Below are positions 23,260 to 35,233 of a stretch of DNA of 64,000 bases, piece after piece. The notes below the pieces were generated by a model, which was not told the DNA's origin, ran no database searches, and was given only the letters and a program-made list of their open reading frames with translations. A program made the position numbers and the translations under genes. The first letter of the stretch is position 1. Every line of letters begins with the position of its first letter. This stretch comes from Callaeas wilsoni (Eukaryota > Chordata > Aves > Passeriformes > Callaeidae). Location: NCBI GenBank assembly GCA_013398955.1, contig VWPU01003086.1, positions 32,498 to 96,497 of the forward strand, in the 5' to 3' direction.

Positions 23260-24580
23260 AATATATGAAAATATAAAAGTTAAAATCCTAAGGCATCAAT
23301 AAGATGATTCAGAAAGCATAAAAAGACCTCCTAGTCATCTTGAAAGAAAACTTACCAAGGAATCAAAGATGAAATAGAAAACTAAGAATATCTTTTGCTA
23401 GTATTACCAGAGCAAGTATTAACAGAATATATAGGAGATATATGTAAGTTGAAAGACATTTTCATGTCATCTAAGGGATCATTCAGAGGATCTAGAGGGA
23501 TAGGATGTGTCATATTGGTCTTCTATTTTGACGTGATGCCAACACTAAAAATTTTTTGCTATACAGAAGGATTTGCATTACCCATCTTTTTTCATTGTGC
23601 TCCATGTATGACTACAGGGCAATGCAAGATATTCAAGCTAGCTTAAAGACTGGATCCACAAGCCAGTGAAAATAGCAGAAAGTCCAGGTCAGAATCTATT
23701 CAGTTGGAATCAAAAAGCTAGTTCTCTTTGCCAAACATAAAAGGAGAAATCTGCAATTAGAGTTACACTCCTCTATAAGACATTACTTGCTCAACAGACA
23801 TTTATTCATTTGATTCTCACAAGATCAGCAATAAAAATACTCATTTGCGAAGCATCATTAAACCTCTATGTGCAAAATGGTTAGCTGACTTATCGGTTTG
23901 GTGTTGCATATACCTGAACAGGAGATACATTGGTAGGCTAATGACTTTATAGGCTATACTAGGCTATACTGTAATGTATAGGGGATGGAATAATAGAATC
24001 CAAATTCATTCCATTCACAAGACAAACCTGCCTTGAAAATGATCCAACATATGTATCAGAGAACACTTTTTTTTTTAAGAAATTGAAAGATTATCAAAAT
24101 TGAATTCTCAAGAGTTAAAAAAATGGTCAATTTAAGCAAACCACATCCATGACACCAGGTAGCTTGAGATCACTTGTTTTTTAATGCCTGACCTGTGATG
24201 TTGTAATCTGAATTTCTGAAGTGCTGAGATGATGAAAACAGTATAAATTACAGCTCATTCAAATACGGGAAAGTTTTTGTGGTGTTGTCAGGTCTGGCCT
24301 GGTTCAAACCAATTCATCTTAATTTAGCAAATACTATTGATCTCAATCTCTCTGTCTCAATTTTTAATCTTAAATTTGGAAAGGGTGAATAATGTCCCTA
24401 TTCATAAGTCTAAGTGAAAGCAAGTGCACTGGCACATGAGCCCACTGAAAATTTAGCAGACTAAATACAGCAGCTCACATTTAGATAGTGAGGCCAAATG
24501 AGTATTTAGCTGCTCATTAAATTTCTCATTTCGTTTGTCCAATTCTCTAAATAAAACTACCACCCAAATAAACCTAGTTT
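23260..24580. other. Unique AT-rich DNA
   Basis: A short duplicated AGGCTATACT pair lies at about 23952-23971. The 83-codon plus-strand frame at 23395-23646 has no recognisable domain. Confidence 0.4.
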
Positions 24581-24586
24581 GTAGTT

Positions 24587-24840
24587 TGTGGAGAGAGATA
24601 GGATAGAATGGAGTTACAGGGTGTGGGACGCGCCTGCAGAAGGCCATGGCAGCACAGAGCAGCTTGTCTCCGCCTGACCTGGGGGGAGGAGGTGCCACAG
24701 GGCAGAGCCCTGCAGAGAGGTGCCTGCCCGAAGGACACCTGAGCAGCGCGTGATCACCCCGTGTAAGGACACTAAACTCATTTCTCTCAATAAATGTCTC
24801 AGAATCCCCGCCAGTCTGAGTCCATGCCTCAGTCCTTACA
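24587..24840 (+). mobile_element. Short solitary LTR (254 bp) with perfect 6-bp target duplication
   Basis: The element begins TGTGGAGAGAGATAGG and ends CAGTCCTTACA. GTAGTT lies directly on both sides (24581-24586 and 24841-24846). A polyadenylation signal AATAAA is at 24789-24794, about 46 bases from the end, as expected for a short R-U5. A 6-bp duplication is usual for ERVK/beta-retrovirus-like elements. Its middle is GC-rich against an AT-rich background. Clean ends and an intact duplication suggest a fairly young insertion later reduced to a solo LTR. I do not recognise the exact family. Confidence 0.85.
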
Positions 24841-24846
24841 GTAGTT

Positions 24847-25719
24847 AAAAGCCTGTGTGTGGAAATGCGTTAAGATTAAATAGGCCCACTTAAATCTGGT
24901 ATTTTGTATTGATTGGCTACTTTTAAATAGTAAGGTTTTAATGCAAGAAAATAAAGTGCCAAATACAGCCTAAAGCATCCTGGCCTGATTACTGCAAGTT
25001 AAGGAGGTTTGGAGCTTTCTGATGCAAGGCTTTTATCTCTGAACTAGAATCATGAACAGTGTGATTAGAATGTGTCCACCGTCCAATATTTCAAGCAGCC
25101 CCAAAGATACTACAGATACCAGTTGCTAACTGAGTGTATGCTTGGATTCCCAGCTCCTGGATCCTCTTCCTGATGGCTGACTCAACAATTCAATCTTTTT
25201 TCTGTATCATGTTAATCAACATGACATCTTAGGAGCTTAGGAAACATATCCTCAAACTGCAGTCACAGAAAAAACAACAACAGAAGGCTTGCATAAACCC
25301 ATCTTTCACAATCTGGGAAAACAGCATCTTGAAGAGATTTAGACCCAAGACTTTCTATCAAGCACCTGTGAAATGTAATTTCTTCATCCCGTCACATGCT
25401 CCCTTAGAGATCTAAGTTCTGATTTGATTCTAAGAACATCTCTGTGTTGAGGGAGCACATAAAACAGGCACACATTTCACAAACAGGACAAATCTGACGT
25501 ATCATGGTCTATAATGAGGTCTCCTTCTAAAACTGGGTGTAAAACACTCCAAAATAAGCCATTTTTGGGCTTTGACACCCTGAAAAGACAAAGATGGGAG
25601 ATGGAGACAGAATCAATCTGAAGCAATGATTGATTGCATATTTAAACATAACCTTCAACAGTTTGAAGGTTACAAAAAAAGTTTCTCCATTTAAGAAGAA
25701 CCAGGAGTCCTTCATGTGC
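24847..25719. other. Unique DNA, nothing recognised
   Basis: No repeat or gene signature seen between the solo LTR and the 39-bp tandem duplication. Confidence 0.4.
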
Positions 25720-25797
25720 CATTCTTATTATGAGACAAAATAGTTTTTCTATTGTGTTCATTCTTACTATGAGAAAAAATAGTTTTTCTATTGTGTT
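25720..25797. repeat. 39-bp tandem duplication, two copies
   Basis: Copies at 25720-25758 and 25759-25797 start CATTCTTA and end CTATTGTGTT, and differ at two positions (T/C and C/A). A partial third copy of the end (CTATTGTG) follows. It is a local duplication in unique DNA. Confidence 0.9.
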
Positions 25798-28700
25798 CTA
25801 TTGTGACAAACAGGTCATTTATTTTATGTTAAAATCTGAAACCTTATGATTAGGTAATTTCAAAAGAAAAGTGCGGAATAGGACACATTAAAAGTAATTA
25901 AGTCATAATAAAGAGCACATTAGGAACAATGTGGTTAAATAGTTAAAACATTTATTTTGCTGAAATTGAAGGCCTCATCAACTTTGTAGCTAAGTCTGCT
26001 GGTTAAAAAGATTTCACTTCTAGGATAACGTCTCAAGAATTTGGCAGGGGAGAAACTAAAAGATATTGGAAACAAATTTTACTATGATAATGACTACTAA
26101 TTATTTATTATCTCCCTTGTCTAATCTTGAAGGTCAGTTCAGCGTCCTTCCAAAAAATTCAGTCTGTAGGGGAAAAAAGGACTCAGTTGAATAGTTCCTG
26201 TAGAATTATATTCATAAAAGAATTCTATCAACACTACATAATCCTTACAGGAGAGCATATATTCTTAGAAAGGTGGAGAAAGGTGCAATATTTGTACAAA
26301 CAACCATGGAAATAAATATATAGATCCTATTACATTCAAATTTGTTTAAATGTTTGTATTGGAATATATTTCAACTTGTTTCATTCTGCCCTCTTTTTTT
26401 CTCAGACCAGTTTTCAAAGCAGAAGTTCTACTTAATAAACTGAAGGCAGCATTTACAATTTTTCTCTGGGATGCAAGATTACACTGTTATGGGTTTATGA
26501 AGATTTTTCAGATTATAATTTTAAAATATAATAACTTAAAACTGGAGAGAACTGAGAAATTGGGAAAGAATGCTTAGAGGAAAAAATATGTATGAAAGTG
26601 CCTTTTTTTTAGGGTTTTATTTGGTATTGAGAAGAATCAAGAAAGACATATAAATTGAAAAATGTGGAGATGAAATTAGATACACGACTAAGAAAAAGTT
26701 TCAAATGAACTGTATTCTCAGAGACTGCGGTTGAACACTTGTCCCATGGAGTGTGTGGTTTGGAGCAGCACTGCAGACAATATGAGGTGTAATTATTGTT
26801 TGCTGCCTCACTAATTACATGGAAGGAAGTTGTTTAAGGTTGATTAATTTAATTTTTGAACAACTGCAATGTAGCAACTTTCCTCTGCATTCTGCTACCA
26901 CTACATAGTAGCAGTTGTCATGAACTCATTTATTTCACACCCACACAGAGAGGAATTTTCCCAGTACTTCAACAGCCCTGAAATTTGCTCAGAGGAAAAA
27001 AAATTTGGAAAGCATAGTAATAATGGTAGGTTTCAAATATATGTGAGGACTAGTCACAATAAATTGTAGCTAAAGTAGCTGAGCACAATTTTTTATGAAA
27101 TTCTTGTTAATTGTTAAACAATTGTTAAATTAATTAAAAATTGTTAATTTTCTTGTTAATTCTTAAAGAATTCACAATTTCTTTACGAAATTTTTAATGA
27201 CATTATCTCACAATATAATTCTTGAAAGAGTATTATTTAAGTGGTTAGTAAACCACCTTAGAGGAAACCCTTCATTTGGAAGCAGACATGATTTTATAGA
27301 ATGCCTGACACTGGTCCACAAGCAAGATAACAGAAAATAATTAGTGACTAAGCTCCAAAGGGAAGAAAATTTTGTTCAGGTAAATATTTGTCATGGTACT
27401 CCCACTTTAATCCTTCCTCCAGAAAGACAGCATTGTAAGAAATTGATACTGGAAAGGAACTGCAGATTTCGTTTCCCCAATTTTAAGTGGTGCCTGTGAA
27501 AACTCAGGTAAAAACATTCCCAGACATGGCCAAGTCTTAGCAGGAACTCATCCAATCAATAAATTATTATTTTTTAATGACTTGTGAATTACCCGCCACC
27601 ACCTACTCTATGAATCATGGGAAACATCCCACCCAAATGTTGAAGGATTAGAGTCAGCACCTATTCCTCCTGGAAGAATACCTTTTCATGCACCCTGAGC
27701 TACAAAGAAATTGGTTAATTTGCAGGAAGGCTCCAGAGAAGACTTACTACAGTTGTGGCTAATTCACATTTAGCTGAGGGCTGGCTACAGTTTGTCTCAT
27801 CATGCTGAAAAAAACATTTAGGTTGGTGGGAAGAAGGCAAAAAGGACAGGGTTCTTTGCCATTTGTCCTCCAGGCCCAGGGCAGCTGACCAATATTGTTA
27901 CAGTTTATTGGGATATATGGGTTAAAAAGTTTAAACAGCATTAAACAGCACTGGAAATTATCAGGATATCATAGGACTTAGGTGTTACATCTCATTACTC
28001 CTTTAATTAGGAGTATGCATCATTGAGTGCATTCTTTTATAATGCTTAGCCCAGCAAGATTTAACTGAAGACTAAGTTGTTAAGAACTGGAGAATGTGGA
28101 GGAGGAAGTAGTTTCCATCTCCTATTCATTTTGAAACTGTTCACTGAAAAGCTAAAGATTTAATCATCTAAAGATCAGCCTAGAAATTGATTATGTTAAT
28201 TTTTTTATTTTATGTTCAGAGTAAAGTTCAGAATTCATGGGTAAAAATGTTTATTTTGCATTTCTCAAGGACAATACAGAAGGCACAGAATAAGAACATT
28301 TTATGGAGTGAAGTGACATTTATTCCCTCACCTGATTACTGTATCTTAAATTTGGTATAGATTTTTGTAAAGATTTTTTATCATACAGTAGTATACAACC
28401 TCTTTGAATCTTACTGAACTGTCTATTTCTGACAGTTACCTGTGTATTGTAGACAAGCTGTTTACATTGATCCCAGGGTCTTTTTCTATCTTCTATTGCT
28501 TCTGTTCCACAGTAATCTCTTCATCTCCATGAAAAACATGATTTCATAAAGCAGACTTCCAATTCATTCCATATCTATCTTAGCAAGGATTTTAGTTTTT
28601 AAAAAAATAATTTTTTCAGCCACCTTTAAAATGCATTTATAAAACTTGTGTGACATGTCCTTGAACCATGCTCAGTGTTTCTTAAACGTACTGGTAGCAA

Positions 28701-29397
28701 AACACTTTCTTTTTTTTCAGTACAGAGTTGTCACACTCTGTGGGGCCTAAAGTCCTCATTAATGCTTCTGTAGTTTTGCTTCAGCAATCCTATCCCAGAC
28801 AATATAGCTGATGCAGCTCAAGAGGATTCAGTTAAAAACTTTCCACTGCCCTAGTCCTAATGTCTGTTATTTGTAGGTTTAAGAATCAACAACCACCAAA
28901 AATGTGGCTGATACTCTAGGTGACACCTCACTCTTCCAAGCTCAGCCCAAGTTCTCTCTCACCACTCAGATCTGCACCCCAAGACCAAGCACCACACAGA
29001 GAAAGTTATTTTTCAGCACCAAGTTCTCCTGAAACCCAAACTCAGGAAGACTAACTTCCTAAAGAGAAATTGCCATCCATCTCTTCCTTCCAGGTCCTGA
29101 TCCTTCCCAATATATACTCAGCTGTTTTTCTTGAATTGCAAGGATGTTTATTAACCCCTTCCTCTCTTGTTTGGAGGAAGAACGGTATTTTTCAATGCAC
29201 AAATTTTTTATCAACTTAGTAAGAAAAAAAAAAAGGTTAAGAGCTTAAATCTCTCTCCACATAGCAGAAAATTTAAATTTTTACCTTCTTCCCTCCTGTG
29301 AATTACCATCTACTGAGCCTAGGGAACATTTTGCAGTTTTGAAGCTGTCATTCCAAGCAAGGAGTAAAGTAACTGGTGTATAATTTTTGTTCAGGTA
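25798..29397. other. Unique AT-rich DNA with a possible conserved element near 26.7-26.9 kb
   Basis: No mobile element was recognised. At about 26720-26940 the sequence is less AT-biased and contains AGGTGT, ATTGTTTG, CTAATTACAT and CAACTG, which resemble T-box, SOX/FOX, homeodomain and E-box sites. This is only suggestive of a regulatory element. An AT-rich stretch with repeated TTGTTAATT words lies at 27100-27190. Confidence 0.35.
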
Positions 29398-29806
29398 GGA
29401 AACAGGCTGAGAAAGTCAGGGCTATTCAGCCAGGAGAAAAAATGGTTGTATGAAGACCTCATAGCAGCCTCCCAGGATCTGAAAGGGGCCTCCAAGGAAG
29501 CTGGAGAGGGACTGTTCATCAGGAACTGTAGTGATAGGACAAGAAGTAATGGATTCAATCTGAAAGAGGGGAAATTTAGGTTAGATATATGGAAAAAATT
29601 CTCTGCTATGAGGGTGGTGAGGCACTGGAGTAAGTTATCCACAGAAGCTGTGAATTCATCATCCCTGGAAGTGGTTAAGGGTTGGATGGAGTGCTGAGCA
29701 ACCCGGTCTAATGGAAGGTGTCCCCATCTATGACAGGGGTTTTGGAATGAGAAGGTTTCTACTGTCCCTTCCAAAACAAATCATTCTATGATTCTATGAT
29801 TCTATG
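29398..29806 (+). mobile_element. CR1 LINE 3' end, 5'-truncated
   Basis: The copy runs from AGGCTGAGAAAGTCAGGGCT through GAGGGTGGTGAGGCACTGGA and GAAGTGGTTAAGGGTTGGAT to TTCTATGATTCTATGATTCTATGG. The last block is the hallmark CR1 3' terminus, (ATTCTATG)n, with three units at 29783-29806. It contains the end of ORF2 and the 3' UTR only, the usual product of incomplete reverse transcription. Frames of 83 and 127 codons over it are remnants or antisense shadows and carry no intact enzyme domain. Confidence 0.92.
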
Positions 29807-29916
29807 GAACTCACTAATTACCCCTGATATCACTAAGTAATACAATATTTAGACTAGAGTATTCCTTAGAGAGATCTTGTTTGCTTTCTACCCTCCATAT
29901 TCCTGGAATGGATTTT

Positions 29917-29952
29917 CATATATCATATCATATCATATCATATTGTATCATA
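29917..29952. repeat. (TATCA)n microsatellite
   Basis: About six to seven units of CATAT/TATCA, the last ones imperfect (TATTGTATCA), located 110 bases after the CR1 3' end. Confidence 0.9.
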
Positions 29953-30307
29953 CCTCTCGGAGAGAAAGCACCATAACTTACACAGTGACATATTGTGTGC
30001 ACTCAGTGACACAAGGTGACAGTATAGATGCATTTTCAGAACTATGAGAAGCCGAATATACCACTTTTAATGTTAATGAGTTTAGTGCATGAAAGACCCA
30101 GAGCCCTGTGTGGGTGTTTGCCCCTGTGCTTGGAATGATTAATTCCGGTGAAGAAGTCCCTAAAGTACAATTTGCAATGCAGACATGAATATACACAGCC
30201 AGATGCTGCCCTTTCCAAGGGAAAAAGGGTACTTTAAATTAAAGTTTCACTATGAGTTTTCCATTTGATTTAATGTTACTCTTTGACTCCATAAAGCAAA
30301 CCCTTAT
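29953..30307. other. Unique DNA, nothing recognised
   Basis: Short unique stretch between two microsatellites. No gene or repeat was recognised. Confidence 0.4.
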
Positions 30308-30431
30308 TTGCAGAGGGAGGCAGGCAGGCAGGAAGGGAGAGAAAGAGGAAGAGAAAGAGGAAGACAGAGACAGAGAGGAAGCGAGAGAAAGAGAGAAAGA
30401 GAGAAAGAGAGAAAGAGAGAAAGAGAGAGAG

Positions 30432-30502
<71 letters not shown>

Positions 30503-30652
30503 NTTGCAGAGGGAGGCAGGCAGGCAGGAAGGGAGAGAAAGAGGAAGAGAAAGAGGAAGACAGAGAAAGAGAGGAAGCGAGAGAAAGAGGGAAAGAGGGA
30601 AAGAGGGAAAGAGGGAAAGAAAGAAAGAAAGAAAGAGAAAGAAAGAAAGAAA
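30308..30652. repeat. GAAA/GAGAAA microsatellite with single N and duplicated flank
   Basis: A purine-only tract is made of GAGAAA, GAAA and GGAAA units. The unresolved base N is at 30503. The sequence that begins the tract (TTGCAGAGGGAGGCAGGCAG and the next ~65 bases) starts again immediately after the N at 30504, with one difference in the first ~85 bases (GACAGAGAC versus GACAGAGAA). This pattern suggests two reads, contig ends or alleles of one locus placed in tandem rather than a true duplication. All open frames here are low-complexity artefacts. Confidence 0.9.
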
Positions 30653-33600
30653 ATTCCTCTAACTGTGCATGACTGGGACATATTTTGGACTATTATAGCA
30701 GTGTTTAATATAAAATCATTGTTGTGCATCACATGAATCATACTGACTCTCTTCTTTGAAACTGCAGTACTAGGGAGTTTGGATATCTCATCAACCTCCA
30801 TTCTGTTGCCTCCTGCTCTTTCTGCAATTGATTCTTAGAAGCGTGATTTTTTTAGAGTGCAGATCTGCTGTTTGTTGATGCGATTGCCCTTTGTTTTCTC
30901 TCACCAGTTTTCTTACCCAAGTTAAAGACAGTGAGACAGGGGTAGGAGTTGGTCAGCTGATCCATGACTCTGAGATAAATCCTTTCCCTAATGCTACTTC
31001 TTTAGTCAAACCTGTAGAAATGAAAAACTTCAATCAGTATCAGTATGGTTTATTGTTTTATGAAGGATTAACTGATAATCAGTGATCTATAATTCAGCAC
31101 CAGTATCAGATATGTAGCAAATAAGCTGCAATCCTTAATGACTACAAAATTTCATCCTTCTTTTATATTTTTCAAAATTCTCTCTGAGATTCCTCAATTA
31201 CTGTATAATCCTGATGGCAATCTTCTTCTTCAACATAATTTTTGATAAGTAGCATTTCGGGCAGATTTACGCATTTTATCCACACATATTAGTTATATTC
31301 ACATTCCTAATTTACCAGCTAATTCTGTCTGGGGTATTTTGCTATGGATAGGCAAAGAAAACACCCCAGTAGAGCCTATTAATAAAAAAATCCCAAGAAG
31401 ATGTGACCTGGAATCAAGCAAGCGTTGCTGATAGGAACTGGGGCAGGACTGACACGAGGAGCAAATAAAAGTATTCATTACATTATAAAAAGATTTGTGT
31501 TCAGATGAGAAATACTGGCATGCAGAAAAAGGAGCAACAGAAGAACTGAACCACGTGGGCCCATATTAAAAATAAAAAAAACTGTGTAGGGCCTGTGCAT
31601 TGCACACTGACAGAGTTGAGCACGAGTCATCGGGTGATGGTCGTATCTGTCTTCCTTTGAGTACGGGTCTTCAGGGCAAACAAAAGGTCAGAGGTGTGGA
31701 AGCAGCACGCCCAGCACTCACCTGCAGCACTCCTGCAGTGTGCATTTGAGATGACAGAGGATTTGGCCTGGCAATCTGACAGTTTCTTCCTTTTGAAAAC
31801 ACGCACTTAGCTCCTTGCTACTCTCTATCAACAGTGCCTTGCTCGTTCTCCCTCTCTGGGCTCTGTGACAGCTAGTTCCGATGACATGATGCCTCACAAA
31901 ACCTCTCCCATTTTGACACTGTAAGCAGCAGCAGGAGCAGCGTTCCCTCTGTAGGCCACTTTAAGACCTCCCTCTTTAATTCTGTAAATTAGACACACAT
32001 TTTTTGGCAGCTGCTCTCTGAGATCTGCAGGCTAAATTGTTTTCATTGCTGAAGAGGCTGTTATACCACCTGGGGGTGAACTCAACAACCAGCCTGACCC
32101 TTGTTAAACGTGCATTTTCTGGGAAAGTGCCTGCTTTTGAGAACAGAAAATCATTCCTGCTGCTCTGATGACTAGCTTAATTTCTGAAGGCTGTGTCCGA
32201 TGCCAGGTCACAATACAGCTGTCATCTTTCTTAAGGACTATATTTCCTTTCTAGAACTGTATACAGAATCAGAATCATCTTGCGCTTAATGCCTGCATGA
32301 TGAGTGGGAAATACTCCAAATCATTTGGACTTAAATTTATGCTAAGCTTTGAGAGGATTATGAATGTATGTATGTACTTTCTTTGAATAGAAGAATGCTG
32401 CAAATTCAGTTGAAAATAAGGATGCAAACCCATGCACACTAGAACTGAAGAAAAAAGTTTCCACAAATATTTTTGAACAGAAATCAGTCAGTTCCCATAG
32501 AGTAATTTCCATGTGACAGGCTATGGGGATCTCTTTCATCTTCTCTTGCTGATCTGCTGGACAAACCTTCATTCCTACATTGATTGGTGTAGAACTATGC
32601 TCTGATCTCTTTTTTCTTGTTCTTCCAGAAACGCAGATTCTAAACTAGAAAAACCAAGTCTGTAAAGTGAAGACAAAATTGTGCCATGAAGGCTGAAATG
32701 GAATTACTACATAAGCTTCACAAACTAAATCATTTTAGTAATAACATAAATAATTCTGCAAGATGCACTGTGTTTTGCATAGGTAAATTGAGCATGATTT
32801 CATTACAGTCATCTACTTGATATGTTGGATTTCAATGATGGCTCATGAATACTGCATATTAGTTTCTATTAACTATATATTGAGGATTTCTTTTGGTAAC
32901 TATGTAATTTTGCATTTTGTTTTTGGTTAATTCCAAGATGAGATAGAAAATAAATGCCCATAACCAAATACAGTATAAAAGCTAACATAGCTTTTATATT
33001 AGCAAGTGTAAGTACTATATTGAATCTTTCACTTCTTTCTGGTCATTTGAGCATATATATTATGTATAACAATTATGTATAATAATAACCACATAGAAAT
33101 CCTATAAGACATGCTGGTAGCACCACCAATTGTTAAAGACTGTCTCATGGAACAATTGCAGCTACAGTTCTCATATAGTAGTCCTTCCTCTTCTGTACCA
33201 TATGAAAACCCTAAGAATTAGTTACATCTATTATGCATCTATTAAAATTCTTCTTTTTCATTGAGATCTTTCTAGTGAACTTCAAATGAAAAATTTTATA
33301 ACCATATTTTATGTGGTTTATACTTTTAAACAGTTAGAGTTACAAGAATAAATACTGCTTTTTATTTCTCTCTTTCCAACACAAGAAATATATTATTTCT
33401 GTGGAACATGATTCTCCAAATACTCAGTGTAGGACAAATATCAAGGGTGTTGAAATGGAAACTGCAATGGTGTGCTGCAGAATATGTAGAAATGTCAATG
33501 AATAACTCTGTATTTTAAGAAGGCCAGAGATGTGACTAAACACAAATGATTAGTTTTATTCTTTTTATTGAAAAATTTGTTACTGAAGTACAAGCATCAT

Positions 33601-35213
33601 GGCGAAGTGATGGAACAAAATGACAGGTTAAAAATCTTGAGAAACTTATATTTGCAGTCTGTTTCCATGAGCAAAGCAGATCTTTGCTGGTGGAGAACAA
33701 CGCCGTGAAAGTTAGCATCACAGAGCAGGTAGGCTGGCCCAGAGCAATCTTAAGGTGAATCTTGAGCTCCATGCATCTAAACTTCCTTTGTACTCACTTC
33801 AGGGAGTCTTATTAGAAGTTCCAGCTTTGATCGGCCTCCTGAGTCCTCTGCCATGCCACACAAATCCCTGTTTGATAGTCTAGGATCTCAGTGACTCTGA
33901 CGTGACCAAAGGCAGACCTGCAGACAGGTGGTGGGAGAAAACTGATCAAAGGTATATGACTGACAGGTAGAGGCAGAATCACAGTTTTGGACTGAATCAC
34001 GGCAATTAAGTACCAGGTTCTGGTGTGAATCTAGCTCTAAGACATTCAAGTAGCTCAAGAGCTGCTTAATTTAATAGATTTTTATGCGATATATATGAGG
34101 TTATCTGCACGAAATGTAAAAAAAACCCCAACCCACCCATTAGGATGAACACATGCCCTCAGCTAATTCCCAACAATCTGAGCACATATAAACAGAGGAA
34201 TGATTTCCCTCCAAGGGCTGTAGGCCGCAAACAATCCACACAGAGATCTAGCATACTTAAGTGAAAGAATCACAGTAAATTACTGAAGATTAGTCTCTGC
34301 ATTATTTCTCCATGCTGTAAGAGACATTTAAAAAAAATGTTGAAAGTAACCACTTGAAATAGTTTCAGATCTGATGGAAATGAGCTGTGGTGATAGAAGC
34401 CTTGTGCCTTGCAGGAAGCATTCAAACCCCTGGGGACTGATATCTGCATCATTTTTCATCAAAAGAACGAGTGCCCCGAGTCCTTTTGTGCCCCAACAGA
34501 CAATGAATCTTTCCCTTCTTTTTCAGGCTGCATTTTACAGTTCTGACTGTGAAGCATACATCTGCTACTTCAAGTCCTCTGCTGTACCAGTTTTGACTTG
34601 TCAAGCCATGGACTAAACAAAAAGAAAAGATGGCAACTGTTCTTTTCAAAAAGTACTCTGTGCAAACTTCATGAGTTTTTCGTATCCTAATGAGGAAATA
34701 TTGATGCCTGGCCACATTCATTACTGCAGTTGATGCCCCTTTAGTAATGAAGATTAAAAACAGAGAAAAGACAAAAATTTGCATTTGTATTTACACTTTT
34801 ACTTGTGTTTCTAATTTTTTTTTTTATTTTTTACAAGATTTATATAGGCGTTCAGAGATGATTCAAAAACACCTGCCATGGGTTTAGAAACAAGGCAAAG
34901 CCATGAGAGGGCTAGATCTCTCAAATGCGTGCTGCTAAGCTCCCATTTATACAGCACCACACATTAAATGCTTAGCATACTGCTTCTCATATATAGACAA
35001 AACTGGAACTTTCTGTTACAGAAGTATTTTGTCATGGTTTTCTTGCATTCACTGTGACACATGGATATTTTTCTCATAAATTTTCAAGGTGTAGTTGTTT
35101 TTGTTTAACGATATTTCCTGAACAAGCATTGTAAACCCTAGTGTAGCCTTCTAGAAAGAAATATTAAGGTAGTAAGTGGATAAAGTTCTTCCAAATCATA
35201 AATTCAGGCATAG
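30653..35213. other. Unique DNA with a possible conserved block at 31.5-32.3 kb
   Basis: No mobile element was recognised. About 31560-32260 has more balanced base composition, several CpGs and no repeat signature, unlike its neighbours, and could be a conserved non-coding element. The remainder is AT-rich with unsupported short frames. Confidence 0.35.
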
Positions 35214-35233
35214 GTGTGTGTGTGTGTGTGTGT
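35214..35233. repeat. (GT)10 microsatellite
   Basis: Ten uninterrupted GT units followed by ATACATG. A standard dinucleotide repeat, likely polymorphic. Confidence 0.95.

Noticed and set aside
29917..29952. Direct TATCA repeats as a CRISPR-like or satellite array
   Set aside because: Short uninterrupted pentamers without spacers; a plain microsatellite in a vertebrate genome.
30252..30801. Frames of 136-165 codons rich in Lys/Glu/Arg or Ser/Phe/Leu
   Set aside because: They are translations of the GAAA/GAGAAA microsatellite and span an N.
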